A stretch of 64,000 nucleotides of DNA. It comes from JBBPZK01 sp965219175. Its GTDB lineage: Bacteria > Actinomycetota > Rubrobacteria > Rubrobacterales > Rubrobacteraceae. The notes beneath the pieces were generated by a model. It was not told the origin of the DNA, did not search any database, and saw only the letters and a program-made list of their open reading frames with translations. Shown here piece after piece: positions 34,541-42,811 of this stretch (its first letter is position 1; each line of letters starts with the position of its first letter). Both the position numbers and the translations under genes were made by a program. The DNA lies in the NCBI GenBank assembly GCA_965219175.1, contig CBDCNI010000001.1:186001-250000 (forward strand), given 5' to 3'.

Positions 34541-36069
34541 TGGACACTGTAATAAACGACTTCGTGCAGGTGCTTCGCAGCCACCAACTGCGGGTCTCTC
34601 CCGCCGAGAGCATCGACGCCCTGCACGCCCTGAATCATACCGGCCTCGGGGAGCGTGGGGTGGTGAAGGATACTTTGCGGGCTACCCTGATCAAGAACCA
34701 GGAGGACGAGGGCACTTTCGACCGGCTCTTCGATCTGTACTTCTCGATGCGCCCGACGGCTGAGAAGCCTCCCGCGAAGCTGAAGATTCCGGGTCACGAC
34801 CACGATCACGGGCCGCCGCCCGCGAAGCTCGAACTCGGCGAGGAGGCTGGCGGGGAGAAGCCGGATGATGAGGGCCATAGCCACGATACCGACGAGTCTA
34901 CGGAGATGCGGAAGTTCTTCGAGGAGGACCGGATGCGCCCTTCCAACGATATCCACGGCGACTCCGAGAAGATGCGGCTCTCGATGTTCTCTCAGGAGTT
35001 GATCCTGAACCGCAAACCTGGCGCCCTGGAAAGCGCGCTCCAGCGCCTGACCTACAATATGCGAGTCCGCCGCTCGCGCAACATGTTCAACCCCGGCGGC
35101 CTCGTGCCGGGAATTGGTGGAGAGGAGATCCCACTAGACGTATCAGCCGTGGACCTCGAAGAACTCGTCGGGCACCTGCACGAGATGGAGGTGGACGAAG
35201 CCCTCGTCGCGGAACTGGAAGCCCAGTCCGAAAATATCCTGCGCGGCCTGCCGGACCTCATAAAACAGATGCAGGAGCGCGAGAAGAACTTGAAGAAAGA
35301 CGCGAAAGACGACTCGGGGGTCCGCCGCCGGGCGTTGAGCAAGATGCTCTCCTTCTCAGCCGCCGAACAGCGCGAGATGGAGGCGGCTGTACGCCGCATC
35401 TCCAGGAGGATACAGGGCGCCAGGACCCGACGCCTGAAACAAGATCGAACCGGACGTATCAGCGTTCCCCACACCCTACGCCACAACGTCCGCTACGAAG
35501 GCGTCCCGTTCGAGCCGGTGATGCGAAAGAGACGTGAAGGCAAACCACGCGTAGCATTGTTATGCGACGTTAGCCTAAGTACGCGCAATCTGGCGCGTTT
35601 CTGGCTTCACATGGTCTACCAGATGCAGAGTCAGTTCTCGAAGGTCAGGACGTTCGTGTTCGTGGCGGAGATGGCGGAGGTAACGAGGGTCTTCGAGGAG
35701 TACGACATGAACAGGGCGGTCGAGGAGATCTTCTCCGGGCGCATCATCGACGCTGACGTGAACAGCGACTTCGGCAGGGCGGCGGAGCAGTTCAACGACG
35801 AACATCTCTCGACCATCAACCACCGCACGACCGTGGTGATATTGGGCGACGGCCGAAACAACGGCAAGCCGTCCAACGCGGCGGCGCTGGAGGAGATATC
35901 GCGTCACGCCCGTCAGGTCGTCTGGATCACACCGGAGCCTCGTTGGGGCTGGAAGCTCGGCTCTTGCGACATGCCGCTCTACGAGCCGATCTGCACCCGC
36001 GTCGAAGTAGTTCGTACCGTGGACCAACTCGCCGGCATCGCCGAGGACCTCATAAAGATCCGGGCATAA
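34540..36069 (+). CDS. VWA-domain protein (CoxE-like), MoxR partner
   Basis: A 509-residue protein with a C-terminal VWA domain: MIDAS start LLCDVSLSTRN near residue 345 and ILGDGRNNG later. The N-terminal helical part (VLRSHQLRVSPAESIDAL) resembles CoxE. An inserted His/Asp/Glu-rich segment (HDHDHGPPPAK and GHSHDTDES, about residues 85-125) could bind metal. It is larger than CoxE (384 residues). Together with the MoxR protein it should form a chaperone pair for the alcohol dehydrogenase or another metalloenzyme; this partnership is inferred from synteny. Confidence 0.82.
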   Translation: MDTVINDFVQVLRSHQLRVSPAESIDALHALNHTGLGERGVVKDTLRATLIKNQEDEGTFDRLFDLYFSMRPTAEKPPAKLKIPGHDHDHGPPPAKLELGEEAGGEKPDDEGHSHDTDESTEMRKFFEEDRMRPSNDIHGDSEKMRLSMFSQELILNRKPGALESALQRLTYNMRVRRSRNMFNPGGLVPGIGGEEIPLDVSAVDLEELVGHLHEMEVDEALVAELEAQSENILRGLPDLIKQMQEREKNLKKDAKDDSGVRRRALSKMLSFSAAEQREMEAAVRRISRRIQGARTRRLKQDRTGRISVPHTLRHNVRYEGVPFEPVMRKRREGKPRVALLCDVSLSTRNLARFWLHMVYQMQSQFSKVRTFVFVAEMAEVTRVFEEYDMNRAVEEIFSGRIIDADVNSDFGRAAEQFNDEHLSTINHRTTVVILGDGRNNGKPSNAAALEEISRHARQVVWITPEPRWGWKLGSCDMPLYEPICTRVEVVRTVDQLAGIAEDLIKIRA

Positions 36070-36070
36070 G

Positions 36071-36610
36071 ATGAAGTTGGAAGACTTCGGACCTACGACG
36101 CCGTACCGCTACTGTCCGGTAGACGCGACCCTGCTGGAGAAGTCCGGCGGCTCTCCAACCGGGATGAAGTGTCCGGAGTGCGGACGTTCCTGGTACCGCA
36201 ACTCCTCCCCCTCCACCGGCTGCGCCATTGTGGACGGCGACCGCGTCCTGGTCACAGTTCGGGCGCGCGAGCCGGAGAAGGGACGCGTGGACGTGCCGGG
36301 CGGTTTCCTTGAGGCCGGCGAGCGTCCGGTGGACGCACTCATCCGCGAAGTTCGGGAGGAGTTGGGAGTCGAGATCGGCGACGTAACCGGTCCCCTCATC
36401 ATGGCCGTCCACAACTACGGGAAGGGCGGTCCTTTCGTTCTGGCGCTCGGGTTCGCGGCCCGGCTTGTAAGAGGCGAGCCGGAGCCGGCGGACGACGTGG
36501 CGGAGTTCCGTTGGGTCACGGCCGACAAGCTGGACGGTCTGGACTTCGCCTGGCCTCACGACCGGGAGCTGGTGGAGATCGCCCTGGATCCAAAAAGGCG
36601 CACGACTTGA
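36071..36610 (+). CDS. NUDIX hydrolase with N-terminal zinc ribbon
   Basis: A 179-residue protein. The Nudix box GGFLEAGERPVDALIREVREELGV (about 77-100) is complete with its REVREE metal-binding residues. The N-terminus has CPVD and CPEC, a four-atom ribbon as in NudC-type NADH pyrophosphatases, though the SQPWPFPQS array of NudC is absent. Likely cleaves a nucleoside diphosphate derivative; substrate unknown. It starts 1 bp after the VWA stop, so it is in the same transcript. Confidence 0.87.
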   Translation: MKLEDFGPTTPYRYCPVDATLLEKSGGSPTGMKCPECGRSWYRNSSPSTGCAIVDGDRVLVTVRAREPEKGRVDVPGGFLEAGERPVDALIREVREELGVEIGDVTGPLIMAVHNYGKGGPFVLALGFAARLVRGEPEPADDVAEFRWVTADKLDGLDFAWPHDRELVEIALDPKRRTT

Positions 36611-36648
36611 CCACGTCCGACATCCGACCAGGAACCTTCACAGTTTTC

Positions 36649-36682
36649 GAACCTCCTTATAAGACTCTCGCATTGGAGGTTC
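36649..36682 (+). promoter_or_regulatory. Inverted repeat upstream of the DUF4242 gene
   Basis: GAACCTCC (36649-36656) pairs with GGAGGTTC (36675-36682), an 8-bp dyad with an 18-bp spacer. It lies between the NUDIX gene and the DUF4242 gene and may act as a weak terminator or as a regulator site. Function uncertain. Confidence 0.3.
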
Positions 36683-36759
36683 TTGTGTATTGGTTACGGA
36701 ACACATCTATCGGGTGAAAGGGACCAACAAAGTAGGTCCTGTGGAAAAGGAGGAAAAAG

Positions 36760-37035
36760 TTGCCGAAGTACGTGATCGAGCGGGAGATACCGGGAGCCGG
36801 GGATCTCTCCAAGGAGGAGTTGCAGGGGATCTCGCAGACGTCCTGCAACGTCTTGAACGACATGGGGCCGCAGATACAGTGGGTCCAGAGCTACGTTACG
36901 GACGATAAGATCTACTGCACCTACATAGCACCGGACCAGGAAGCTATCCGCCAGCACGCCGAACAGGGCGGGTTTCCGGCGAATAAGATCTCCGAAGTCC
37001 AGGCTACCATAGACCCAACCACGGCCGAGGCGTAA
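36760..37035 (+). CDS. DUF4242 protein, possible nickel-binding protein
   Basis: A 91-residue protein starting PKYVIEREIPGAGDLS, with TSCNVLNDMGPQIQWVQSYVTDDKIYCTY and IRQHAEQGGFPANKI; these are the DUF4242 marks. The ferredoxin-like fold family includes SCO4226 of Streptomyces coelicolor, which I recall being reported to bind nickel. The TTG start at 36760 lies 6 bases after AAAGGAGG. The Fur/Nur-like regulator and NiCoT transporter genes directly downstream on the same strand agree with a nickel role, though a hairpin separates it from them. Confidence 0.75.
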   Translation: MPKYVIEREIPGAGDLSKEELQGISQTSCNVLNDMGPQIQWVQSYVTDDKIYCTYIAPDQEAIRQHAEQGGFPANKISEVQATIDPTTAEA

Positions 37036-37048
37036 GCATATAGGTCGA

Positions 37049-37083
37049 GAACCCGCCGGCCTCCAAAGAGAACCGGCGGGTTC
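37049..37083 (+). terminator. GC-rich hairpin after the DUF4242 gene
   Basis: GAACCCGCCGG (37049-37059) is exactly complementary to 37073-37083 (11-bp stem, 13-base loop), 14 bp after the stop codon. There is no T-tract. Probable terminator. Confidence 0.6.
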
Positions 37084-37145
37084 CCGAGCATCTTCGAGGA
37101 AAGTCCAAACCTTCACCGAACAACAGAATAAGAAAACGCCCTTGC

Positions 37146-37175
37146 GCGAAGTGTTGGTTTCTGCCAATAATTCGC
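37146..37175. promoter_or_regulatory. 30-bp dyad operator in front of the Fur-family gene
   Basis: GCGAA-n-T-n-TTGG-N6-CCAA-n-A-n-TTCGC is symmetric about 37160/37161, with 10 matching base pairs in each half of 15. It ends 7 bp before the start codon of the Fur-family gene. Fur-family regulators often bind such dyads and control their own genes; autoregulation of the regulator-transporter pair is inferred. Confidence 0.6.
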
Positions 37176-37182
37176 AGGTAGC

Positions 37183-37614
37183 ATGGAGAAACGTAGCGTG
37201 GACATTTTGCAGGAGCGTGGGGTGCGGGTCACGCCGCAGCGGGCGCACATTTGGCGCGTGCTGGTGGGGTCCGGCGGTCATCTCACGGTCGAGGATATAT
37301 GGGAGCGGGTTAGCGGCGCTCTTCCGGGGCTCGAGGTCTCTACTGTATACCGGGCGTTGGAGGCGTTGGAGGAGGCGGGGCTCGTGGTGGCGAGTCGTCT
37401 GCCCGAGGGGCCGAGGGTCTTCGAGGCTCAGGCGGTGGTCCATCCTCATTTGATGTGTGGGGAGTGCGGGGAGATCTTCCACCCCGAGCCGGAGGTTGGG
37501 CGGCGTCTGATCGAGGTTCTGGGTTCCGGCTCTGGGGGATTCGAGGTCCACGCGCTTCACGTGGTTGCCGAAGGACTGTGCACGAAGTGCGCCGCGCGAA
37601 ACGACGAACAGTAA
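37183..37614 (+). CDS. Fur-family metalloregulator (Nur-like by context)
   Basis: A 143-residue regulator. The winged helix has RVTPQRAHIWRVL and VSTVYRALEALEEAGLV, and the dimerisation domain has HPHLMCGECGEIF and CTKC near the C-terminus, giving two CxxC pairs for structural zinc. The identity of the sensed metal cannot be read directly. The gene is followed 24 bp later by a nickel/cobalt permease gene and preceded by a dyad operator, so Nur is more likely than Fur, Zur or PerR. Confidence 0.85.
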   Translation: MEKRSVDILQERGVRVTPQRAHIWRVLVGSGGHLTVEDIWERVSGALPGLEVSTVYRALEALEEAGLVVASRLPEGPRVFEAQAVVHPHLMCGECGEIFHPEPEVGRRLIEVLGSGSGGFEVHALHVVAEGLCTKCAARNDEQ

Positions 37615-37638
37615 AAACTACGAGCGAGGGGGTGCGGT

Positions 37639-38715
37639 TTGAGGATCGCGAGTAGCGTGGATAGGTCCCTGAAACCGAAACTCGTCTCGCTGTTCGGGAC
37701 CGTGGGGATCATGCACCTCGTCGGGTGGGGTCTCCTCCTGCTGATCGTGGCTCCTCGACACCCGAATATGGCCGGGTTGGGCGTGCTTGCCTACACTTTG
37801 GGCTTGCGACACGCCTTCGACGCGGACCACATAGCAGCCATAGACAACACCACCAGGAAGTTCTTGCAGGAGGGCAAAAAGCAGCTAGGCGTCGGATTCT
37901 TTTTCTCACTGGGACACTCCTCGGTCGTCGCGGTGATGGCCCTGGCGATCGCGGTCGCGACCACGACGGCGAAGCAAGAGTTGCCGGTCCTGCAGGCGAT
38001 AGGCGGCGTCATAGGCATGAGCGTTTCGGGGATATTTCTTTACCTCATAGGGATACTCAACCTGATCGTACTGATAGACATCTACCGGATCTTCCGGGAA
38101 ATGAAAGGCGGCAGCTACAACGACAAGGAGTTGGAGGAACGACTCGTCAATCGCGGGTTCATAAACCGCTTCGTCGGAGGGTTGTTCGGCTCGATAAAGA
38201 GCAGTTGGCAGATGTATCCGCTCGGCCTGCTCTTCGGGCTCGGCTTTGACACAGCTTCGGAGATAGCGCTACTCGCGATCTCCGCCGGAGCGGCATCGAA
38301 TGGGATGTCGGTGATGGCGATTATGCTCCTGCCGCTGCTGTTTGCCTCCGGCATGTGCCTGATGGATACGGCGGACGGAGCCTTCATGGCCCAGGCTTAT
38401 ACCTGGGCGTTCTCGAACCCGATCCGAAAGGTCTACTACAACCTCACCGTGACCGGTCTCTCCGTGGCCGTAGCGCTGCTTATAGGGACGGTGGAGCTAC
38501 TGCAGGTCGCGACCCCGAGCCTGGGTCTCACGGGCGGCCTATGGACCTTCGTGCAGGGATTGGACTTCGGCTATCTAGGATACATAGTGGTCGCCATGTT
38601 CGTCGCCGCCTGGGCTGTCTCATACCTGATCTGGAAAACTAGGAAGATAGAAGAACGCTGGGGAAACGCCCTCTCCAGAGCTGAGGAAGAAGGAGCCACC
38701 GAAACCGGCGAGTAA
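37639..38715 (+). CDS. NiCoT family nickel/cobalt permease (HoxN/NixA type)
   Basis: A 358-residue membrane protein with about eight helices. The family signature in helix 2 is RHAFDADHIAAIDNTTRK (HX4DH), followed by GFFFSLGHSSVV, LGFDTASEIALL and GMCLMDTADG. These motifs define the NiCoT secondary transporters that import Ni2+ or Co2+ at nanomolar levels. A TTG start is used at 37639. No nickel enzyme (urease, hydrogenase, Ni-SOD) is visible in the window, so the receiving enzyme is encoded elsewhere. Confidence 0.93.
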   Translation: MRIASSVDRSLKPKLVSLFGTVGIMHLVGWGLLLLIVAPRHPNMAGLGVLAYTLGLRHAFDADHIAAIDNTTRKFLQEGKKQLGVGFFFSLGHSSVVAVMALAIAVATTTAKQELPVLQAIGGVIGMSVSGIFLYLIGILNLIVLIDIYRIFREMKGGSYNDKELEERLVNRGFINRFVGGLFGSIKSSWQMYPLGLLFGLGFDTASEIALLAISAGAASNGMSVMAIMLLPLLFASGMCLMDTADGAFMAQAYTWAFSNPIRKVYYNLTVTGLSVAVALLIGTVELLQVATPSLGLTGGLWTFVQGLDFGYLGYIVVAMFVAAWAVSYLIWKTRKIEERWGNALSRAEEEGATETGE

Positions 38716-38859
38716 GAGACTGCGGACTGTATCCAGGTCGTCTTACCCGGCTCTTACCTCTCGTGTTTACCATAGCCTCGCAGTTGATAGCTTGCGGACG
38801 GGCGCGCCAACGGCATGAAGCGCGGATGCGTACCCAGAAGCAGAATAGGGAGGTTGTTT

Positions 38860-39102
38860 TTGGCGAGGCAAGTCAATCTACAGGCGGTGAAGAGGATACT
38901 GCTGCTAGTGGGCGTTCTGATAGTTTCGGTTCTCTTGCTGGCGGCCTGCGGCAACAGTAGCAGTAGTGGCGGCAACACGGGCAGCTCCAAGTCCGGCGGC
39001 TCCACGTCAGGGAGTTCCACGTCAGGCGGGTCCACCATGATGGGCGGCGGCTCTACGATGATGGGCGGTGGTTCCACCATGATGAAGGGTGGCAATACCT
39101 GA
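38860..39102 (+). CDS. Small lipoprotein with MMGGGST repeats
   Basis: An 80-residue precursor. A hydrophobic signal (LLLVGVLIVSVLLLAAC) with lipobox LAAC is followed by a mature part made almost only of Gly, Ser, Thr and Met, with three tandem copies of STMMGGG-type units near the end. Starting at TTG 38860 (after AGGGAGG) keeps Arg and Lys before the hydrophobic core; GTG at 38887 is the alternative. Function unknown; methionine pairs suggest copper or oxidant capture but this is speculative. Confidence 0.65.
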   Translation: MARQVNLQAVKRILLLVGVLIVSVLLLAACGNSSSSGGNTGSSKSGGSTSGSSTSGGSTMMGGGSTMMGGGSTMMKGGNT

Positions 39103-39142
39103 GCCTGAAATTTCTCTTCTCTTTCAGAGAAAAGCTACCGGT

Positions 39143-39173
39143 CGGTGGATGGTTCCATGCTAACCATCCACCG
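39143..39173 (+). terminator. Rho-independent terminator after the small lipoprotein gene
   Basis: CGGTGGATGGTT (39143-39154) pairs perfectly with 39162-39173 across a 7-base loop and is followed by a T-rich run (CTTTCTGTTTCGTCTTTT). This is a classical intrinsic terminator. Confidence 0.85.
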
Positions 39174-39303
39174 GCTTTCTGTTTCGTCTTTTCGATGAGA
39201 ACGGGCCTTTGGGGTTCAACAGAGGGCATCGGGCCTTGTGCTAGCATGACCATTGATGCTAGAAAATTATGGGAAGAGGAACTTCCGGGACGGATCTTTT
39301 GTG

Positions 39304-40161
39304 ATGATCCGGCGCTCTGTTGTCGCAATATTGTTGTTACTTCTCATCGCCTCGTCCACGGCCTGCGATCCGGCTCAGAGGTCTCTCGTACAGGAGGGTC
39401 CGAAACCGCAGACGAACACTACCTCGAAAGATCCGGGCAGGCCGAGCACGGATGCACATCGAGAGAGTAAGAAAGCTACCAACGACCTCTCCCGGAAGTC
39501 CGCGCGCCACGAGCGCTCCGGGTCAAAGTCCAGGGCAGTCTCCAAGCCTGATGCTATCCCAAAGCCACAGCCGGGAGACTGTAACAACCCGCTGACGCTC
39601 GTCGACCGCGAGTACGGTCTGTCCCGGAGTTACACGCCAGACGGGCTGGTGAACTTGCGTGCTTTCGGGGTCCCTACGACTTACAGCGATGAGCGCCTGC
39701 GGCTGGAGGCCGCTTTACGCCTCCGCCGGTTGATCCTGGCGGCAAAGAGAAGCGGCAAGGAGTTGGTTGCCGGCTCCGCTTACCGCTCATATTGGGACCA
39801 GCAATATTCTTACAACCACTGGAGAAAGCGCTACGGTTCGGGGGCGGCCAACGTGAGCGCCTCGCCCGGCCACAGCGAGCACCAGCTCGGCACCGCCGTC
39901 GACTTCACCAACAAGGCCGCCAAGTACGAAATCCGGCAGATCTTCGGCTATACGAAAGCGTCGAAATGGCTGGCCGGCAACGCCTACAAATACGGCTTCG
40001 TCCTCTCGTACCCGGAGAACAAGAAGAGCGAAACCGGCTATATCTGGGAGCCCTGGCACTACCGCTACATCGGGGATAATAACGCCCGCCGCTTCCACGA
40101 GAGCGGCCTCCTACTAAGGTCTTTCCTGATGCGGGAAGGCGTCAGGCCCCGCTGCCGCTAA
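39304..40161 (+). CDS. D-alanyl-D-alanine carboxypeptidase, VanY type, lipoprotein
   Basis: About 285 residues from ATG 39304 (GTG at 39301 is equally possible). A lipoprotein signal ends ASSTAC. After a charged linker of about 85 residues the M15B peptidase domain begins: SAYRSYWDQQ, the zinc-site block SPGHSEHQLGTAVDF and EPWHYRYIG, which together give the His, Asp and His zinc ligands and the catalytic Glu. It trims the terminal D-Ala of peptidoglycan stem peptides outside the membrane and can modify cross-linking. No vancomycin-resistance genes are near. Confidence 0.9.
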   Translation: MIRRSVVAILLLLLIASSTACDPAQRSLVQEGPKPQTNTTSKDPGRPSTDAHRESKKATNDLSRKSARHERSGSKSRAVSKPDAIPKPQPGDCNNPLTLVDREYGLSRSYTPDGLVNLRAFGVPTTYSDERLRLEAALRLRRLILAAKRSGKELVAGSAYRSYWDQQYSYNHWRKRYGSGAANVSASPGHSEHQLGTAVDFTNKAAKYEIRQIFGYTKASKWLAGNAYKYGFVLSYPENKKSETGYIWEPWHYRYIGDNNARRFHESGLLLRSFLMREGVRPRCR

Positions 40162-40248
40162 ATGGAGGATAGATCCAAACGCGGTTTGTGAACGTAAGTA
40201 CAAACAATATAAGGGAGACGACGTTCACGGAAAGGAGCACTGTTAAGC

Positions 40249-40755
40249 ATGAGTGCGACGCAGCTTGATCGGGAATCCGGGGTTGGAAAATGGGTTGGCG
40301 CGGGAATAGTCGCGGGGCTACTGGCGGGGCTCGTGTTTATAGTGTTCGAGTTGGTCATGGCCGCTATCCTGACCCCTTCCGTATTTGGGCCGCTGCGCCT
40401 GATCAGCGCGATAGTCCTCGGTAAAGGGGCGCTTCCGCCGCCGCCGGTTGCGGGCCTCGGAGTGGTTGTAGTCGTGGGTCTCATAGTTCACTTCGTCCTC
40501 TCGGCGCTGTGGGGAGCCATCTTCGGCGCGGCAGCCGGGCTTATCGGAGCCTTGAGCAACAGCCGCGCAGCACTCATCGTGGCGGCGAGCGTCTTCGGAC
40601 TGGCGCTCTGGCTCGTCAACTTCTACGTTATAGCGCCGATCGTATTCCCCTGGTTCGCGATGGCAAACCCCGTGGTCCAGTTCTTCGCCCACACCTTCTT
40701 CTACGGTACCACCCTCGGCCTGATACTCGCCGGCCGGGTGCGAAAAGAGGCGTAG
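40249..40755 (+). CDS. Four-helix membrane protein of unknown function
   Basis: A 168-residue protein with about four predicted membrane helices (VGAGIVAGLLAGLVFIVFELV; VAGLGVVVVVGLIVHFVLS; AALIVAASVFGLALWLV; FFAHTFFYGTTLGLILAG). The ribosome-binding site AAAGGAG precedes the ATG. A pair of Pro residues (PPPP) separates helices 1 and 2. I do not recognise a family with a known role. It is preceded by a gap carrying only short A+T-rich sequence, and followed by a convergent oxidoreductase gene. Confidence 0.7.
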   Translation: MSATQLDRESGVGKWVGAGIVAGLLAGLVFIVFELVMAAILTPSVFGPLRLISAIVLGKGALPPPPVAGLGVVVVVGLIVHFVLSALWGAIFGAAAGLIGALSNSRAALIVAASVFGLALWLVNFYVIAPIVFPWFAMANPVVQFFAHTFFYGTTLGLILAGRVRKEA

Positions 40756-40781
40756 GCGAGCCGGGAAAGAGACGGCTCGCT

Positions 40782-41432
40782 TTAGAGCCGCTCCAGCGCT
40801 TCCTCGATCGGGGTTTCTCCGGCCAGGACCTCGACGGTCTTGCCGGAGGCGTTCTCGGATTCGAGGGCGGCGACGAAGGTGCGGGCGACATCCTCGCGGC
40901 TGATCTCCCCATATCGTCCTAGAGACCTCGCGGCGTCTATCTCGCCGGTCCCCGCATCGTCGGTTAGGCGTCCGGGGCGAATGACAGTGTAATCGAGGCC
41001 GCTGTTCATCAGGCGCTCGTCCGCCCGAGCCTTCGCCCTGAGATAAGGCCGCATCGCCTCGTCGCGATTCTCCGGGTCGTCGGTCCCCATCGAACTAAGT
41101 ATCAGGTAGCGCCGGACACCGTGCTTTTCGGCCGCCTCGACGAGCTTCGCCGCACCCCCGTAGTCCATCGTCTCCTTGCGAGCCTCACCGCTTCCCGCCC
41201 CGGCTCCAGCGGCAAAGACTATAGCGTCACAACCTTCGACGGCCTCCCCAACGCCACCTTCGACCTCCTCGGTTTCGAGATCACAAATCACCGGCTCGGC
41301 ACCGTCTGATTCAACATCTTGGGACTGCTCCTCTTTTCGGATGAGCCCGCGTACCCCGTGTCCATTCTCCACCAACATCCGTACCAACTGCCGCGCGGTA
41401 TTGCCGTGCGCCCCCGCTACCAAAACTCTCAT
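40782..41432 (-). CDS. NAD(P)-binding SDR/NmrA-like protein
   Basis: A 216-residue atypical short-chain dehydrogenase. It starts MRVLVAGAHGNTARQLVRMLVENGHGV, with the glycine-rich GAHGNTA cofactor motif, then CDAIVFAAGAGAG, YLILSSMGTDDPEN and a LDYTVIRPGRL block. The YwnB/NmrA-like group often lacks the catalytic Tyr-x3-Lys and acts as a redox sensor or isomerase. Chosen start ATG 41432; the frame upstream is not family-like. Substrate unknown. Confidence 0.85.
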   Translation of the reverse strand: MRVLVAGAHGNTARQLVRMLVENGHGVRGLIRKEEQSQDVESDGAEPVICDLETEEVEGGVGEAVEGCDAIVFAAGAGAGSGEARKETMDYGGAAKLVEAAEKHGVRRYLILSSMGTDDPENRDEAMRPYLRAKARADERLMNSGLDYTVIRPGRLTDDAGTGEIDAARSLGRYGEISREDVARTFVAALESENASGKTVEVLAGETPIEEALERL

Positions 41433-41713
41433 ACGTTCATCATCCTCTCGTATCGTCCTATTTTCTCTAAGAGTCCATACCCAGCGTGGGAACGGAACCG
41501 GAAGCTTTCTACAATTGTCACACGTCCACGCCAAACCAGCCAACACCACCGGAAGAGCAAAAACGGGCTGCCCGGATGCCGTGTTCCCGAAGGGCCGACG
41601 CTATTGCACCTCAACGTTGCTCGGACGAGAATAATGGAATCAATCTTATCTAGAACTAGGATGCTAGAATGCCCGATAGGAAAATCCACTCTATGGGGGG
41701 AGGTAGCGAGATC

Positions 41714-42604
41714 ATGAGCAGAGTACGCCGGTTGTGGTTGGGGGCCTTGCCGGGAAGATGGGCCGTCGCGGCGGCGTTGGTCCTGGTGCTCGCCGTTGCG
41801 GTAGCCGTCGCCTGGGGAAGCACGGCCTCGGCAAAGACTTCTTCAGCGGCGTTTCTCGCGGAGCAGGGCGTCCCGCCGCCGGGGGCAAACGACCCGAACT
41901 GCCGGCCCGACGCCGCCCACCCAGAGCCGATCGTCCTCGTGCCCGGCACGTTCGAGAGCATGGACAGGAACTGGGCCGACCTCTCGCCCCTGTTGGCGGC
42001 TAAGGGCTACTGCGTTTACTCCCTGAACTACGGCTTCACCACCGGCGGCGGCTACGCTACGGGTCCCATACAAGACTCGGCGAAGGAGCTGCGCACTTTC
42101 GTCAACAACGTGCTCGCCCTTACCGGGGCGAAGAAGGTTTCGATCGTGGGGCATAGTCAGGGCGGGATGATGCCCCGCTACTACATCAAGTTCCTCGGCG
42201 GGGCGAAGAAAGTAGACGACCTCGTCGGCCTGGTCCCCTCCAACCACGGCACCAGCACGCCATCGGGGCTGACGAGCCAGAGTTCCGGCGGCGCCTCCAC
42301 CGGGCCTCTCACGTGCACGGCGTGCGACCAGCAGCAGGCAGGTTCCGCGTTCCTGCGGAAGCTAAACAAGGGAGATGAGACCCCAGGCAAGGTCTCTTAC
42401 ACTGTCGTCACGACCCGCAACGACGAGGTCGTGGTTCCGTACACCTCCGCTTTCCTCGCGGGCCCGGCCCGGCAGGTGACGAACATAACCATCCAGGACT
42501 ACTATCCGGCAGATCAGGTCGAGCATCAGGGCATAACCTACGACCCGAATGCCTTCACCTTCGTCTTCGAAGCCCTCGCCCACGAGGGACCGGCCAAACC
42601 GTAA
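41714..42604 (+). CDS. Secreted lipase / triacylglycerol esterase (class 2 type)
   Basis: About 296 residues. A signal region (WAVAAALVLVLAVAVAVAWGSTASA) with a probable AxA cleavage site leads to an alpha/beta hydrolase: oxyanion region PIVLVPGTFE, nucleophile elbow GHSQGGMMPR and a VPSNHGT segment; the catalytic Asp (RNDEVVVPYTSA) and His (VEHQGI) follow. The CTACDQQ pair may form a disulfide. This matches Actinobacterial secreted lipases. ATG 41714 is used; a GGGGGGAGG stretch upstream serves as ribosome-binding site. A hairpin follows the stop. Confidence 0.88.
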   Translation: MSRVRRLWLGALPGRWAVAAALVLVLAVAVAVAWGSTASAKTSSAAFLAEQGVPPPGANDPNCRPDAAHPEPIVLVPGTFESMDRNWADLSPLLAAKGYCVYSLNYGFTTGGGYATGPIQDSAKELRTFVNNVLALTGAKKVSIVGHSQGGMMPRYYIKFLGGAKKVDDLVGLVPSNHGTSTPSGLTSQSSGGASTGPLTCTACDQQQAGSAFLRKLNKGDETPGKVSYTVVTTRNDEVVVPYTSAFLAGPARQVTNITIQDYYPADQVEHQGITYDPNAFTFVFEALAHEGPAKP

Positions 42605-42624
42605 CCTGTCAGAGACAAAAGCTG

Positions 42625-42653
42625 CGATAGCGGTTGGATCCCAGCCGCTATCG
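42625..42653 (+). terminator. Hairpin after the lipase gene
   Basis: CGATAGCGG (42625-42633) is complementary to 42645-42653; TGG/CCA in the loop can extend it. It lies 20 bp after the stop. No T-tract. Confidence 0.55.
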
Positions 42654-42811
42654 TAAGTGACTTGGTCCCGCGTGCGGCCCACGCTCGCCCCCTTACGAAA
42701 ACTCAAAACCTCTTCGTCGTCCAGTTCACGAAAACAGGTAGACTTAGCCTACAAACAGCGAACGAGGAGAAACGATTTGGAACGTTCGGCCGCATATTAC
42801 CGAAGGCAAAG

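Noticed and set aside
33300..34700. Insertion sequence or prophage around the nuclease-like gene
   Set aside because: No transposase, integrase, terminal repeats or target duplications were seen; the junctions keep normal operon spacing.
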